From NCBI GenBank assembly GCA_914767715.1, contig OU612072.1, positions 17,548,001-17,612,000 on the forward strand: DNA of 64,000 nt, written 5' to 3'. The translations under genes and the position numbers were made by a program. The notes under the pieces were generated by a model that had not been told where the DNA came from, did not search any database, and saw only the letters and a program-made list of their open reading frames with translations. This document shows, one piece after another, positions 13,301-31,739 of this stretch (position 1 is the stretch's first letter; the number at the start of each line of letters is the position of its first letter). The stretch comes from Membranipora membranacea. Taxonomy: Eukaryota > Bryozoa > Gymnolaemata > Cheilostomatida > Membraniporidae.

Positions 13301-16300
13301 TCATGATATGTGTAGGGTGGAGCTGCTTGTAGTGTGAAACATTACATGGAAATATGAGAGATCGTCTTCTCTATCCATGTACAGAAGACAACTCCAAGGT
13401 TAATCTGTCTGTTCTCTAATCTGATGATAGATATGACTGGCAAGCATTACAGATTTTTAACGATGAAATTGTTAAGCAGCCATGAATTTGGCCCAGAGTC
13501 CTTAAAGGGCAACCAAGGTTTCAAACAACTTCTCATTGATGGCCATTGATTAATAGCAGATTGCACCTCCTGCATGGGGCAAAAGACAAAATATAATTCG
13601 GATGATTATTCAGCCAGAATTCTTGTGAAACATTTCTTCCATCAGGTACTCAAACTCAGCTAAAAGAGAATACCACATAGCAGTTTCCTGTTCCTGTTAT
13701 TATTTAGCCTGTGCTCTATAATTACTACAGCAAAGTCTTGGAACCTCCCCTAAACTGAAGTGTTACCGAGCTTAGAGTCAGCAACTACTTTGAGTTTTGC
13801 ATCGCGTAATGCACAAAGCTGATGCTGCCCAGCACATTATTTGCTACCCATTAATGCATTGCTGCGAAACCTTGGTTGCCCTTTAATACGTGTTCATGAA
13901 GGGTAATTTGGACAGGACATCAGATAAAGAGCACAAAAAGGTTTCCAGGCTCAGAAAGGGAGCTACATTCTAAATGGCTTTATTTTGAGAAATACGAGAA
14001 TGAGATTATGGTTCAGAGAACAAAACCCAGGTAATAAATCCATACACATATTACGCATAGCAACAAAAATTACCTACTACAAAAAAAAAAGAGTTTCATG
14101 TAAGCACCTTTCAAACATACAAATCTTGTTTAAGTGATAATAGAATTTTGTCTACACACAATTTGGCACAGGAAATTACACTGGCATAATCTTATATTGT
14201 TGACAGCAGAGTACAGAAAATTTGCATCGAACTGGCATTGCTAAATTGCTAATTTATTGTTATTTAAATGACAGCATATAATACATTTTTTTTATTTTGT
14301 CAATACATGTTTTGAAAAAGATGTTTTCTTAATCGTTGCCAAAGAGGTAAAAATGAAAAAACACAAGAGAAAGACACAAAGATATTTAGTACCCTGTCAA
14401 ATAACCACTGGTTGGAATTGAATAATTCACACAACAGTCTCCAAAATAGTTGTATACTAGCTGTATACTAGCTGCCATTAATAGTGTATCGTGTTTGATA
14501 CAGCACATATGATAGAATGGACCTATGCTTGACTAGCTTGCATAGTATTATAGAACTTGTGGTGATTTCAGGAAACCGTGGAAAACTCTGGAAAAATTAT
14601 GGAGCTTTGTTGACTTCATACTATTTGTTTTGGGTTTGACATAAGCTCAGTGAGCAGCTTAATTTGTTCACACCTGAGATTGGAACAAGTTGTTTGAAAG
14701 AAAGATAAGTGTTGATAAGAAATTAAGGAATTTTATCTGAGTTTGTCTCATCTTCTGGTCACTTAGATACAGTTTGTGTATACTGTCTACTGTATACTGT
14801 GTACTGTATACTGTCTACTGTATACTGTGTACTGTATAATGTAATACTATCTAATCTCATCCTACTATCTATTGGAGAGAATAATAGTATCCATGCTAGA
14901 CTTGTATCATCTCTAACTCTGCTAACTTTCTTATTTGAGACTTTATATGTTCGAGCCGTGTACTTTTACGAGTATTCTCTCTAACACAACATAATTGTTT
15001 ATTGGTATGTGGAGAATTGGAATTAGCTGTATATTGAGAATTAGAATTAGCTGTATATCGTCAGGACATAAACGCCCTCGCTCCCTCCGATTGTGTCTCC
15101 AAAAATACATTTCAGTGACATTAACATACTGTGTTATATTATGCTGTAATTAGCGTAATTAGAGATATATCTGGCAGCGCTCAGCTGCTAGTTCAGTCTC
15201 TGTCACAAAAAATATCTACCAATCATTCTACTAAATCCTCGAATATATGACAGTTTATATGGCATTTGCCCCCATGTAACTCCTGTCCGCTACACTCCTT
15301 TATCAGTATACATGATGTTACACCGAGTAATATAAGTAATCCACCGCCACTCACTAGCACCAAGGCCGTAACTAAACCCCCTATAGTATTACAATATGTC
15401 CTCTCATCCAAATTTCCAATCTGTGATTTAAAAAAAGAAATACGAGACAGTCATGAATATTTAAATATGTTAGACAGCTGTATTGTTTTGATATAAGAAG
15501 TACGGCAGCCATGGAGGAGAGTTAAATAATGACCACAGATCAATATGCCTGAGTGTTGGGTCTGTACCCCTGTGTATAGTAAACTATAAAATCAGCACTA
15601 TGAGGCAATATACAGCTTCACTACTCTCTTGTGTTCTGTAGACCTTAAAATAGGACGAAGCTGCTTTGGGATTTGGGAAAACATCATGAGCTGCTATTTC
15701 GGTAAATCCACGTAGGAAAAAACATCAATGGCATAAGGTCTTATTTTCAACTGTATAAGTTAGGATATATCTTTAGTGGAGTGATATAAACCGAAAGGTT
15801 TGTCTGAGTGACGACCCTAGTCCTTCAGAGAATTCAAACCAATAAACCTCAGATTTTCCTTCTGTAAAGAGCTACACGTACTGTTAAACTTACCGGGATG
15901 ATACAAGTAGCACCGAATGTAGCAATGATAATACCTCCCACCAAAAAGAACATAATGAGAGCAAAGCATTTCTCTCCTATAGGAGGCCGCCTCCTGCCGA
16001 TACAATCATGAGGAGGAAGCATAGAGGAGGACACCTCATCTACCACTATTACCTGTCCTGCAGATGGTGGCTTCAAAATCCTACAATAATAACATCATTA
16101 TATAGAATAGAATTTTATATAAAATAGATTCTTTTCAGAAATGGCAAATTTATGAGGCTTCCTGTTCTGGTTTCGACTCACGTATGGCTAAAGAGTTTTA
16201 CTTTATTTAGCACACACAATGTTAATATTGAGAGATAGAGAGAGGTAGTATTGAGAGATAGGATTGAGACTCACCCGTGTAGTTCACCGTTGTGTGAGTG

Positions 16301-19300
16301 TGTAGTCTGGTGGTGCTGACTCTGTGAGTATGTAGTCTGCTGCTGCTGCTGACTCTGTGAGAAGCGCCTCACAGAACCATTAGTATCTAATTTTGTAACA
16401 TGACCATCGTTGGGAGCAGAGTTTAGTCTGCCTACCTTGGCACCAACAGAAGCTGTTGTCCCAGCTGCTTGGTTTGTCTCCCCTGTGTGGTTTGTCTCTG
16501 ATGCATGATTATTTACTTGTTCCTCAGCTTTTCTGAATGTATTTTGGTTCAAGCCATCGTACAGAGTCTTTATTTTACTCTGATTGTTGTGTAATTCGAT
16601 TTTGAGATCGTGATTGCCTAAAGTCTGATGTGTCCCATCTTGGAGGTAACATGGCATAGATTCCTGAAGTAGCTCGGTGTTTGTTGATGGAGGGTGGGTT
16701 ACTTGCCCACTAGTGGGGAATAAGAAGCCATTTTGAGTGATAAGCCCTGAGTGAGTAGGGCCTTCTCCACAACTCACTCTAGGAGAATATACTAAGCCAA
16801 TATTAGTCTGATAGAGAGGACTGCATGGGCTTGGTATGCTTGGCAGAAGAGGCCTGCGATGATCGGCCTTACGTTCCATAGACTAACTCCACCCTTATAC
16901 AGTTGCTGTAACCACCGGCTTACACAGATTATATTACGCCTGCAGTATCCTACTCTTTATCTCTATTCTCCTCTTTGCTATCATTAGCCACGTACTCCTC
17001 ACTTATTATAGCTAGAGAGAAAGAAAACACAACTTCACAAACATTCTTTAAATGCCTCATATTTCTGAGTGGCTGTTCTATAAGTCCACTGTCACAACTG
17101 TAACCATAATAATGTGATTAGTACCTTACCTTGTCTCGTATTCTCATATGATGCCGGCTGAGTTGTAATATTAATATTATTATGACTTCACTAGATTGAT
17201 GTAATAATCATCTAATGAGATCTATCACTATTCTGTGTTATTATCCCTTCCTATCATTATTACTGTATCTATATAAGTGTGACAGAATAAAACGACTATA
17301 ACTGTGACAGAATAAAACGAATACTCCATGATTATACATTGATTCATGTATCAATGAATATTATTATTACACAGACATCACAAAATTCATGGATAGCTGC
17401 ATCATCACCAAATCAATGAAGGTCAAGCTCGAGCCAATAGATTTCATTATTAACCACAAGTCACAGCATATATAATGTCCATACAGCAAACACTCATTGA
17501 TATCAAAGATTATAAATACTGTCTGACAGTACAATCCAATAAGAGCACAATTATGATCCAATGTAACACTACAGATGAGGCGCTCTTTCTCTTTTTCACC
17601 CTCTGTATTGATTTATAATGCCTGGTACTGATTCAGTCTTGTTATATTATTAATATATTCTAGAGTTCAATAAGCCTGTATGGTTAATCTTACCCTGCAG
17701 CAGTTAAATGTTGTTGTCCTTTCTTATAAAGGACATATGAACTCGTACTTAATCTACCCCCTGGGCTCGTCAGCCCCTTATCACAGCCTATCTACGCCTA
17801 TTGGTGACATTTGGAGATGTGGGGTCTATCTGTGCGCGGGAGAGTATGTGAGGTGGTAGCTAGTCAGGACCTTTGATACCACTCCTTATATAGGCCTCTG
17901 CTCGATCTAATACATCTATTCAAAGGTTACTGTTCATTAATTGGTGTCAGCATGCTGCGATGCAAATATCAACGACTGCATGTTTACATATATATTTGTG
18001 TATTTACCATCCAATAAGTCATCTCTTTTCATATGGACCTAGGTCAGTGGGTGTTTTTCCTATGCGACAAAAAAATGTCACTGCCAAAATCTAGCACTCA
18101 CTAATTATACCTGTTGAGTATTGTGTATGCTAGCTGCCTCTATGGCATGTTAGAACTCTCCTTATACCTGATCTACATAGACTTATCATCGATTTATGAG
18201 AAACCATCAATAATGTGTTAAAAAATCTAAAATGTTAGATATGCCATCACTGTCTCTCAGCTGACTAAGGATATGGATTTTTGATCTGTGGGATATAGCA
18301 GGATGTTATACTCTATCTGGCCAATGAGTGGAACCTGACACCTTCCAGCTGTCGTCGCATGAGCATTATAACAGTCAATAGACAGCTCTATCATTGATAA
18401 ACAGTATTGGGGCTGTTTTAACTTTCAACTATAACCAGAGTTGCTCCCAAATGAAAAACCTAAAAACATTGAATTACTTGTTCCACAGCATGAACCCAGG
18501 CCATGGGCGTCAGAAGGATTTACCAAGGGGTGCTCCTTTTAGCTGTGGAGTAGTTAGTGTCATGTGTAAGAGGGGAGGGTGCGGGAGGGGCGCCCAAGCG
18601 CCCTCCTGCCAACGGAAATTTTTTGAAATTCGAGACCCAAAAAGAGACATTCTGGTACATACCAGCCAACTTTTATTGATGAGCAACACCAAGCATGATA
18701 CCAAAAATATTTAGCAGCAACAGCATCTTGCCCGGGCCCCGATTGAAAGTTCTGGCGATAAAAGAAAACATTGAGTTCCAATTGTTAAAAAAAAAAAAAA
18801 ATTTGAAACCTCCCAAGGGGTGCTCACTTGAGCACCCTGAGCACCCCTTCTGACGCCCATGACCAAGGCAAACATATTATAATAAATTTTGAACTCAATC
18901 TAAAGATATGATACATATTATTGGCATCTATACCGGCTCGAAAGAAATTCTCTGATATGTTCTATGATATGGCATCACTAGCTATTCATAATCAATCCTT
19001 ATATATTGTACTGCCCTTATATTCATTTTAAAAAGCTCCAGTTTTTTTACAACTATACATACAGAGGACAACATATGGGTCATACATTACATGTGGGTCA
19101 TACGCTATGTATGGTAATTGGTAGTATACAGCTATAATAGCTGATAGGCTATAATAGCTGATAGGCGTTAAGCTAAATCAATCGATATAGATGCTTGTAT
19201 CTATTGAGAGTCAACACAACACTAATTCTTTGACACCACAAGGGATTCCCTATAATCAATTATGTTACTCCTCTGCGTTCACAACTTGGTAACGATTGTG

Positions 19301-21816
19301 TAGGTGGTGGAGGACGATTGTGTATTGATTCAAATGCAGTTCACAGTTTAATATAAGAACCTGAAATGTGTCCATCCAAATCTTATAAGTCAATGCCGGG
19401 TCGCCACACCTAACTCCTTCTGAGTATACTTAGACTTAGGCTTCATATCATGAATATAATTTTGTTCTAAGGATCAAAATTGCTTCACTATTGCATACTG
19501 TATCTTTGATCGTTAGAACGATCAAAGATACACATGCAATAGTATAACAAATAGGCCAGCCATCTCTAATACCATATGCAACTGGTTCCCAAAGTTCTGA
19601 ATTTCGAGATAGAGAAAATTTATCAGGTATTTTTTCGTGCAAGTCATTGCGCACCATGGTCATTGCTGTGTATAGCTGCTATGTTAATGTTATATTTAGA
19701 TATGAGACGGTATGCTCTATAAACTTTAAATTTTCTGGGAAGGAGTTGAATTACATTTGTTTGACAAATATTCACATACCATACCACTATGCAAAGTGAA
19801 CTCTAGCATACATTTGCACATGTATTCCAGTTGAGTCGTTACTATGGACTAAGATGATGAGATAGTTTTAAATTTTTATTGGTCATGTTAATACTAGACC
19901 CAAATTAATAGTCTTGAGTTTGTGTAAATGGAATTACACACATAGTCATTATTTTTATAGGATATGTATGAAAAGATGGTTAAAATAGACCCTGAGGAGC
20001 CGACCAAATCAGAACGTGAGGCTGGAGCTATAAGTAAACCTCGATATATGCAGTGGAGAGAAAAAATCAGCTCTACGGCTACACTGGGGTTCAGGATAGA
20101 GGGTATTAAGGTAAACTACATTATACTGTCATAATGATTCACACAGGTAGTTTTATAGAGTAGTCAATAAAATTTTAAGGATTTAGGGTATATGATGACG
20201 ATAATAAATTGAAGATTGCAACAAGAATTCCAGGCCAAGTTGCATTGCAACATTTCCGGGTTTTTGCATGGTACGGCGTACAGGCATAAATGAAATTTGC
20301 AAATTAGCATATGTGCATACGTGTATATGTGTTTGATTATGTGCAAACATGTATATGTGTATATTGGTGTACATGCAATGGGCACATATGCAAATGTGCA
20401 TATGTGTATGCGAGCATATGTGCATACATGAAATTGTGCATATGTGCATGCATTCATACATGCAGATATACAAACATGCATACTGGCATAAATGTATACG
20501 GGCATACCTGCAAATGTGCATATGAGCATACATTAAGAATATGTGCGTACATGTATATGTTCATACAAGCATATGTGCATACATGTATACATGCATATGT
20601 GCATAGATGCATACGGGTGTACATGCAAATGTGTACAAATGCACATGTGCATATATACATATTTGTGTACATTCATATGTGCATACAAAATGTTTATGTG
20701 CATAAGGGCATGCATATGTGCTTACTGGCATATGTGCATAAATGCATACAGGCACACATACATATTTGCATAGATGCATATGTGTATATGTGTATATGTG
20801 CATACATGCATATATGAATAATGTTGCTGAGTAAATCGGTTGATAATGTGAAAATTTTATTCCAGTATCAGATCAATAAACTCACTACAATCACACAAAA
20901 ATCATCCAAACCACTCCATAGTTTCCTACTCACAGTTATGATGATGTATTCCTTCAAGGGTGTCAGCGTTCATAAAGCAGCTCATATGTTCCTTGAATGA
21001 TTTCAGTGTTCAGATGGCAGCTCATGTATAAATTTTAAAACCAGCAAAGACAAGTCTACAATTAAGACTATAATCTCAGGATTTCTAAACAACAATGTGT
21101 CTATAGTGAGAAAATATCTGAGTAGACTGAAGGAGCTGCGTGATACCCTTGATACATCAGACTTCTTCTATAAACACGAGGTGAGATTGAATTCCGATTC
21201 TCAACATACATGTATCAAATCTGCACAGTTACACTGTTACTCTTAACCAAATGCTGTAAATATGGCACATTTTTCTCTATTGCTAGGATGATGTACCGGT
21301 ACTGTACCGGTACTGTACCGGTACAGTACTGGTACTGTACTGGTACTGTACCGGTACAGTACTGGTACAGTGCCGGTACAGTGCCGGTACAGTACCGTAA
21401 CAGTACTGGTACAGTACCGGCACTGTACCGGTACTGTACCGGCACTGTACCGGCACTGTACCGGCACTGTATCGGCACTGTACCAGTACTGTACCGGTAC
21501 AGTACCGGTACAGTACTGGTACTGTACTGGAGATTAATCTTGTCTACGCTTCTCTAACAGCATAATTGGAATTTGTAATTGGATGTTTTAGATTGTTGGG
21601 AGTTCACTCCTCTTTGTACATGATGGTAAGGAAGCTGGGGTGTGGATGATAGATTTTGGTAAGACGGTTCCATTGCATGAAGAAGTGACAGTGACCCACG
21701 AAGCACCTTGGGTAAGAGGTAATCATGAGGATGGATACCTTATCGGACTGGAGAACGTTATAAACATTCTAAAGGAAATACTGAGCGATTGTATGATCAG
21801 TACAGTACAGTCTTAG
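1339..21816 (+). CDS. IP3K: Inositol-trisphosphate 3-kinase (ITPKA/B/C family), split gene
   Basis: Phosphorylates Ins(1,4,5)P3 to Ins(1,3,4,5)P4 with ATP, ending the IP3 calcium signal; a cytosolic, usually calmodulin-regulated enzyme. Phase-consistent exons: 1339-1630 (tentative), 2091 or 2190-2334 (tentative), 3323-4384, 5482-5682 (or start 5416), 5906-6071, 9675-9896, 11991-12075, 12608-12751, 13033-13160, 19961-20110, 21007-21180, 21592-21816. With the 2091 start this gives about 1030 residues. The family signatures are [30 protein letters not shown] (substrate/catalytic PxxxDxKxG), [20 protein letters not shown] and VWMIDFGKT (metal-binding DFG-like). The stop is TAG at 21814. The long N-terminal half is Ser/Thr-rich with a Gln run, as in the ITPKB type, and is not conserved enough to fix its start. 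The 13161-19960 intron contains an antisense gene. The kinase assignment is firm; the 5' exons are provisional. Confidence 0.9.
3323..4384 (+). CDS. IP3K: IP3 3-kinase large Ser-rich N-terminal exon
   Basis: A 1062-base exon between an acceptor (TATTTTACAG) and a donor (GTTAGT), phase 2 on both sides. It encodes about 354 residues of low-complexity Ser/Thr/Asp-rich sequence with many possible phosphorylation sites and, near the end, a run of eight Gln (bases about 4307-4330). There is no recognised domain. Disordered N-termini of this kind in vertebrate ITPKA/ITPKB carry actin-binding and localisation functions; whether this one does is unknown. It joins in phase to the 2334 donor upstream and to 5482 (or 5416) downstream. 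Confidence 0.75.
8098..8165. repeat. 12-base tandem repeat (acgagctgcggt type)
   Basis: About five to six imperfect copies of a 12-base unit, variants of ACGAGCTGCGGC. GC-richer than its surroundings; a small intronic minisatellite. Confidence 0.6.
9280..9632 (+). promoter_or_regulatory. Possible internal promoter of IP3 3-kinase
   Basis: Contains GACCAATAG near 9281 and CAACCAATCAC near 9418, both CCAAT-box-like, upstream of an ATG at 9633 that runs in frame into exon 9675-9896. No TATA box is evident. Alternative promoters giving short kinase isoforms are known in this family elsewhere; here it is only a possibility. Confidence 0.2.
9675..9896 (+). CDS. IP3K: IP3 3-kinase linker exon or alternative first exon
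   Basis: Phase 0 at both ends (acceptor ATACTGCAG, donor GTATGT), so it fits between the 6071 donor and the 11991 acceptor. It encodes 74 residues ending in the basic stretch RHPRRKSGR, directly before [18 protein letters not shown] of the next exon. That basic, Trp-containing amphipathic segment lies where vertebrate enzymes bind calmodulin. The frame is open upstream to an ATG at 9633, so this may instead be the first exon of a short isoform. Confidence 0.6.
10800..11085. repeat. 15-base minisatellite
   Basis: About 18 tandem copies of CCGCCCTGTGACTAG and variants in the intron 9897-11990. Because 15 is a multiple of three, both strands stay open and give meaningless VTSRP or VTGRL repeats. 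The array is much GC-richer than the intron. Confidence 0.9.
11991..21816 (+). CDS. IP3K: IP3 3-kinase catalytic core exons
   Basis: Six exons with matching phases: 11991-12075, 12608-12751, 13033-13160, 19961-20110, 21007-21180, 21592-21816, about 301 residues. In order they hold the N-lobe ([22 protein letters not shown]), the hinge and catalytic PCVMDCKIG, the family-specific IP3-binding insert ([32 protein letters not shown]) and the C-lobe metal site MIDFGKT followed by REDGY-like [14 protein letters not shown]. All key residues seem present, so the enzyme should be active. The third core exon is cut off from the fourth by a 6.8 kb intron, far longer than the others. Confidence 0.92.
13161..15222 (+). 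other. IP3 3-kinase long intron, left part
   Basis: Contains the TTAA inverted-repeat element (13502-13886) and a small TACTGTATACTGTC repeat (about 14776-14840). Otherwise AT-rich with no exon recognised. Confidence 0.5.
13502..13886. mobile_element. Inverted-repeat element with TTAA ends (MITE-like)
   Basis: A perfect 21-base terminal inverted repeat: TTAAAGGGCAACCAAGGTTTC at the left (13502-13522) and its complement at 13866-13886. If the outer TTAA is the target duplication, the repeat starts AGGGCAACC. A TTAA target is typical of piggyBac-type transposases. There is no open frame, so it is a non-autonomous element of about 385 bases in the long kinase intron. Confidence 0.75.
15223..16879 (-). 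CDS. Nested antisense two-TM membrane protein
   Basis: Not recognised as a named family. Three minus-strand exons join in phase: 16879-16275 (phase 2 out, donor GTGAGT), 16080-15894 (phase 0 out, donor GTAAGT) and 15420-15223 (stop), 329 residues. The start ATG at 16879 has an in-frame TAG two codons upstream. Residues 1 to about 225 are hydrophilic, Asn/Gln/His/Thr-rich with a Gln run. After a basic [11 protein letters not shown] come two hydrophobic helices, [19 protein letters not shown] and a Gly-rich one in the last exon (around [20 protein letters not shown]), then a Cys-containing tail. The layout resembles small two-TM proteins of the TMEM74/TMEM200/neurensin kind, but I cannot assign it. 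The whole gene lies inside the 13161-19960 intron of IP3 3-kinase, on the opposite strand. Confidence 0.8.
18502..18861. mobile_element. MITE-like element, CATGGGCGTCAGAAGG termini
   Basis: Begins CATGGGCGTCAGAAGG (18502-18517) and ends with its exact complement CCTTCTGACGCCCATG (18846-18861), 360 bases. AAGGGGTGCTC recurs just inside both ends. It contains an A-run near 18786 and open frames interrupted by stops. A non-autonomous DNA element; no target duplication was established. Confidence 0.75.
19487..19543. other. Near-perfect 57-base hairpin
   Basis: Arms 19487-19512 and 19519-19543 pair over about 25 bases with a one-base bulge and one mismatch, around a 6-base loop (TTAGAA). The arm core is TGTATCTTTGATCG. 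It could be a young foldback remnant or a small hairpin RNA precursor; no expression evidence exists. Confidence 0.5.
20290..20820. repeat. Long alternating ATGTGCATA-type array
   Basis: About 530 bases of degenerate CATATGTGCATA/CATACATGCA units in the intron 20111-21006. The strict purine-pyrimidine alternation is the kind of sequence able to adopt Z-DNA. All frames read as Cys/Ile/Met/Tyr/His-rich nonsense on both strands. Confidence 0.9.
21293..21531. repeat. Palindromic GTACCGGTACTGTACC satellite
   Basis: About 240 bases built from 12-base blocks containing the palindromes GTACCGGTAC and CAGTACTG, in the intron 21181-21591 just before the last kinase exon. The array reads much the same on both strands, so it could form large hairpins. 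Confidence 0.9.
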
Positions 21817-23486
21817 ATGTATAACCGGCGCACCATTACCTGAGTAATGGGTCTCTGTAAGACACGTAAGGTGTGATTATCTCATGGTTGGTTTATCAGG
21901 TCATTTGTTTGTTTAGTAGTCTACAAAGTGCTGCACTGGTAAGACAGCAGTCTTAGGTGAGATTCTTTTGAGGTAGCAATGGTGTTGGCTCCTCTCATAT
22001 TTTTACTGCAGATTCACGCTGTATGTTTTTTTCTTTTCCTTTTAAGCCATCCTACTGGTTGGGGACACGGCTTAATTTGTTCAAGTGATTTTTATAGAAG
22101 TCATATCTTAACTTTGATGCTGCTCATGCTAATTCATAATCAGCTGTTATTCTCGTTAAGGTAAGGCCTGACCTGGTGGTGCACATCACACCGGCGAAGC
22201 TGTCAAAGCTGTACTAATATCCTCTAAATGGTGCGATTGACTATCATCTCCCCTCACTTCTTGCTTTAATAATATGTTAAATAACAGTAGACACCACATA
22301 CTCCATATCCCGGAGAACAACTTCATAGCTTGTCCCCAAAATAGCCTTATCTTTCATCAAAGTCAATTGCCAAATATTGTGATAGGAAATGAAACAACTA
22401 CGACAATATCACCACCATTACACCACCATCGAGATTGATTGTATTTATATCATTGTCTAAATTCTTACTGTTATTGTTTAGGTTACTTTTAATTTTGTGA
22501 TATTATTATCAAATCTATTATTTATCCATGTTGTAAGCTTTATTTTTCATATCATTGCAACTTTTCAATGCTGGACATTATCATTGTTAGAGATGCCATG
22601 TTTTGTATGATATTATCTGTTCTTCACATGATATGACTGGCTCAATAATATAACCACATCATCATCACTCTGGTCAAATATAAAGCTTTCATGAAAACTG
22701 GTTTTACACCCCCCCCCCCCCCTCCGTTCAAAACATAACTGGGATTATTCGACTTCTTTGACTTAATTATTTTCTGCAATGATGTCGTGAAATGAATAAA
22801 AAATTGGAAGCATTTGTGATCACTCGGCCTGCATTATAGCTTACTGGGAATATTTGTGTTCCAATTTGAGACTGATACCTCAAACAATTTTACCATTTGG
22901 TTGGTCCCATAGATGAGTAATAACAAACAACATAATCCTAATTTTACTTCAGTTCTCAGCATCACTGACTTACATGATGTTGTGTTACAAAGTGGATAAA
23001 TTGTTTTGTTTGTTTGTCTGCTACATTGAATTGTACTATTGGACTTCATATGGAATTCAATGGTTTGCTACTAATGACAATGGCATAGGACTTCATTAAC
23101 TGACTGATGCATTTCCAACACTATGCTCATCTCAGCATTCCCCCCCCCCCCCCTCTGTTTTGTGGGGCCGCTGAGGTTGATCTATTCCAACTGGATTGTT
23201 GATCCAATGAACTGGAACTGAGCTGGATCCCTGGCTGGATGGAGTTAATTGGTTTTTAAGATTTGATTGGAGTTGTTCTCCCAAAAGCTAGCATAGTGCT
23301 GTAGTGTGGGTTCCATCATTCTGCGCATGCTCAGCTCTGGGCATGAGCATCTACATGCCCAGTCAGATCACGAGAGTCAGTATGGGGTTCTATAGCAACA
23401 GGTAATTTTGTAAGGGTACAAAACTTAAATAGGGGTATCTATGGAAGTATGTCAAGGACAAAATAACCTGACGTCACTATATAAAG
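21817..23486. other. Kinase 3' UTR and intergenic spacer
   Basis: Follows the kinase stop at 21816. A possible polyadenylation signal AATAAA lies at 22795-22800, about 980 bases downstream. Two C-runs (near 22711 and 23142) are present. No gene is recognised; the open frame 21979-22164 is unsupported. Confidence 0.45.
23469..23476 (+). promoter_or_regulatory. Full palindromic CRE (TGACGTCA)
   Basis: The consensus CREB/ATF site lies 10 bases before the PP1-beta start codon. A TATATAAA string follows at 23478-23485, directly against the ATG, too close to serve as a TATA box for this start. The CRE match is exact; its use is inferred. Confidence 0.45.
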
Positions 23487-31347
<7,861 letters not shown>

Positions 31348-31733
31348 GCTACAAAATAGTGACACTGATAAAAATGAAGACAATCTGTGATCTTTTAACG
31401 GTAAGTCAAGCGTGGTTACTCACGTATCAGAAGTGTATACCATGTTGTATCATAATTCATCAAACATAATAATAATAATAGTTTGAGGATGAGGAGTCTC
31501 TGATTGGTCTACTAGTATCAATGTATTGTATGAGTCTCATCTAGGATACGTACACACTCCCACTGCTGATTTATCTGCATGTGCTTATAATAATATCATA
31601 TTGAATAATTTTTCATGTTAAATGAGAAGTATTAATACAAAGACTGTAATATACAAAGTATTTGATTTGAGCATCCTTTTGACCCTGCTTTTTAAGTCTT
31701 TGTTCAATTGTTTGTTACTTATTCTATTGTAGT

Positions 31734-31739
31734 AATAAA
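31734..31739 (+). terminator. PP1-beta candidate polyadenylation signal
   Basis: AATAAA about 390 bases after the PP1 stop. It is the nearest canonical hexamer found, with a plausible 3' UTR length. Confidence 0.4.

Larger units (their letters stand above)
16880..19960 (+). other. IP3 3-kinase long intron, right part
   Basis: Upstream of the nested antisense gene, so it may hold that gene's promoter; no clear TATA or CCAAT motif was found. It also contains an inverted-repeat element (18502-18861), short direct repeats of GCTATAATAGCTGATAGG near 19130-19165 and a hairpin at 19487-19543. Confidence 0.45.

Noticed and set aside
20164-20817. Several overlapping Cys/His/Met-rich frames on both strands
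   Set aside because: All are readings of one low-complexity alternating array; no start context, splice signal or codon bias.
21210-21557. Frames with [11 protein letters not shown]-like repeats on both strands
   Set aside because: Translation of the palindromic intronic satellite between two well-defined kinase exons.
23478-23485. TATATAAA as the PP1-beta TATA box
   Set aside because: It abuts the start codon; transcription from it would begin inside the coding sequence.
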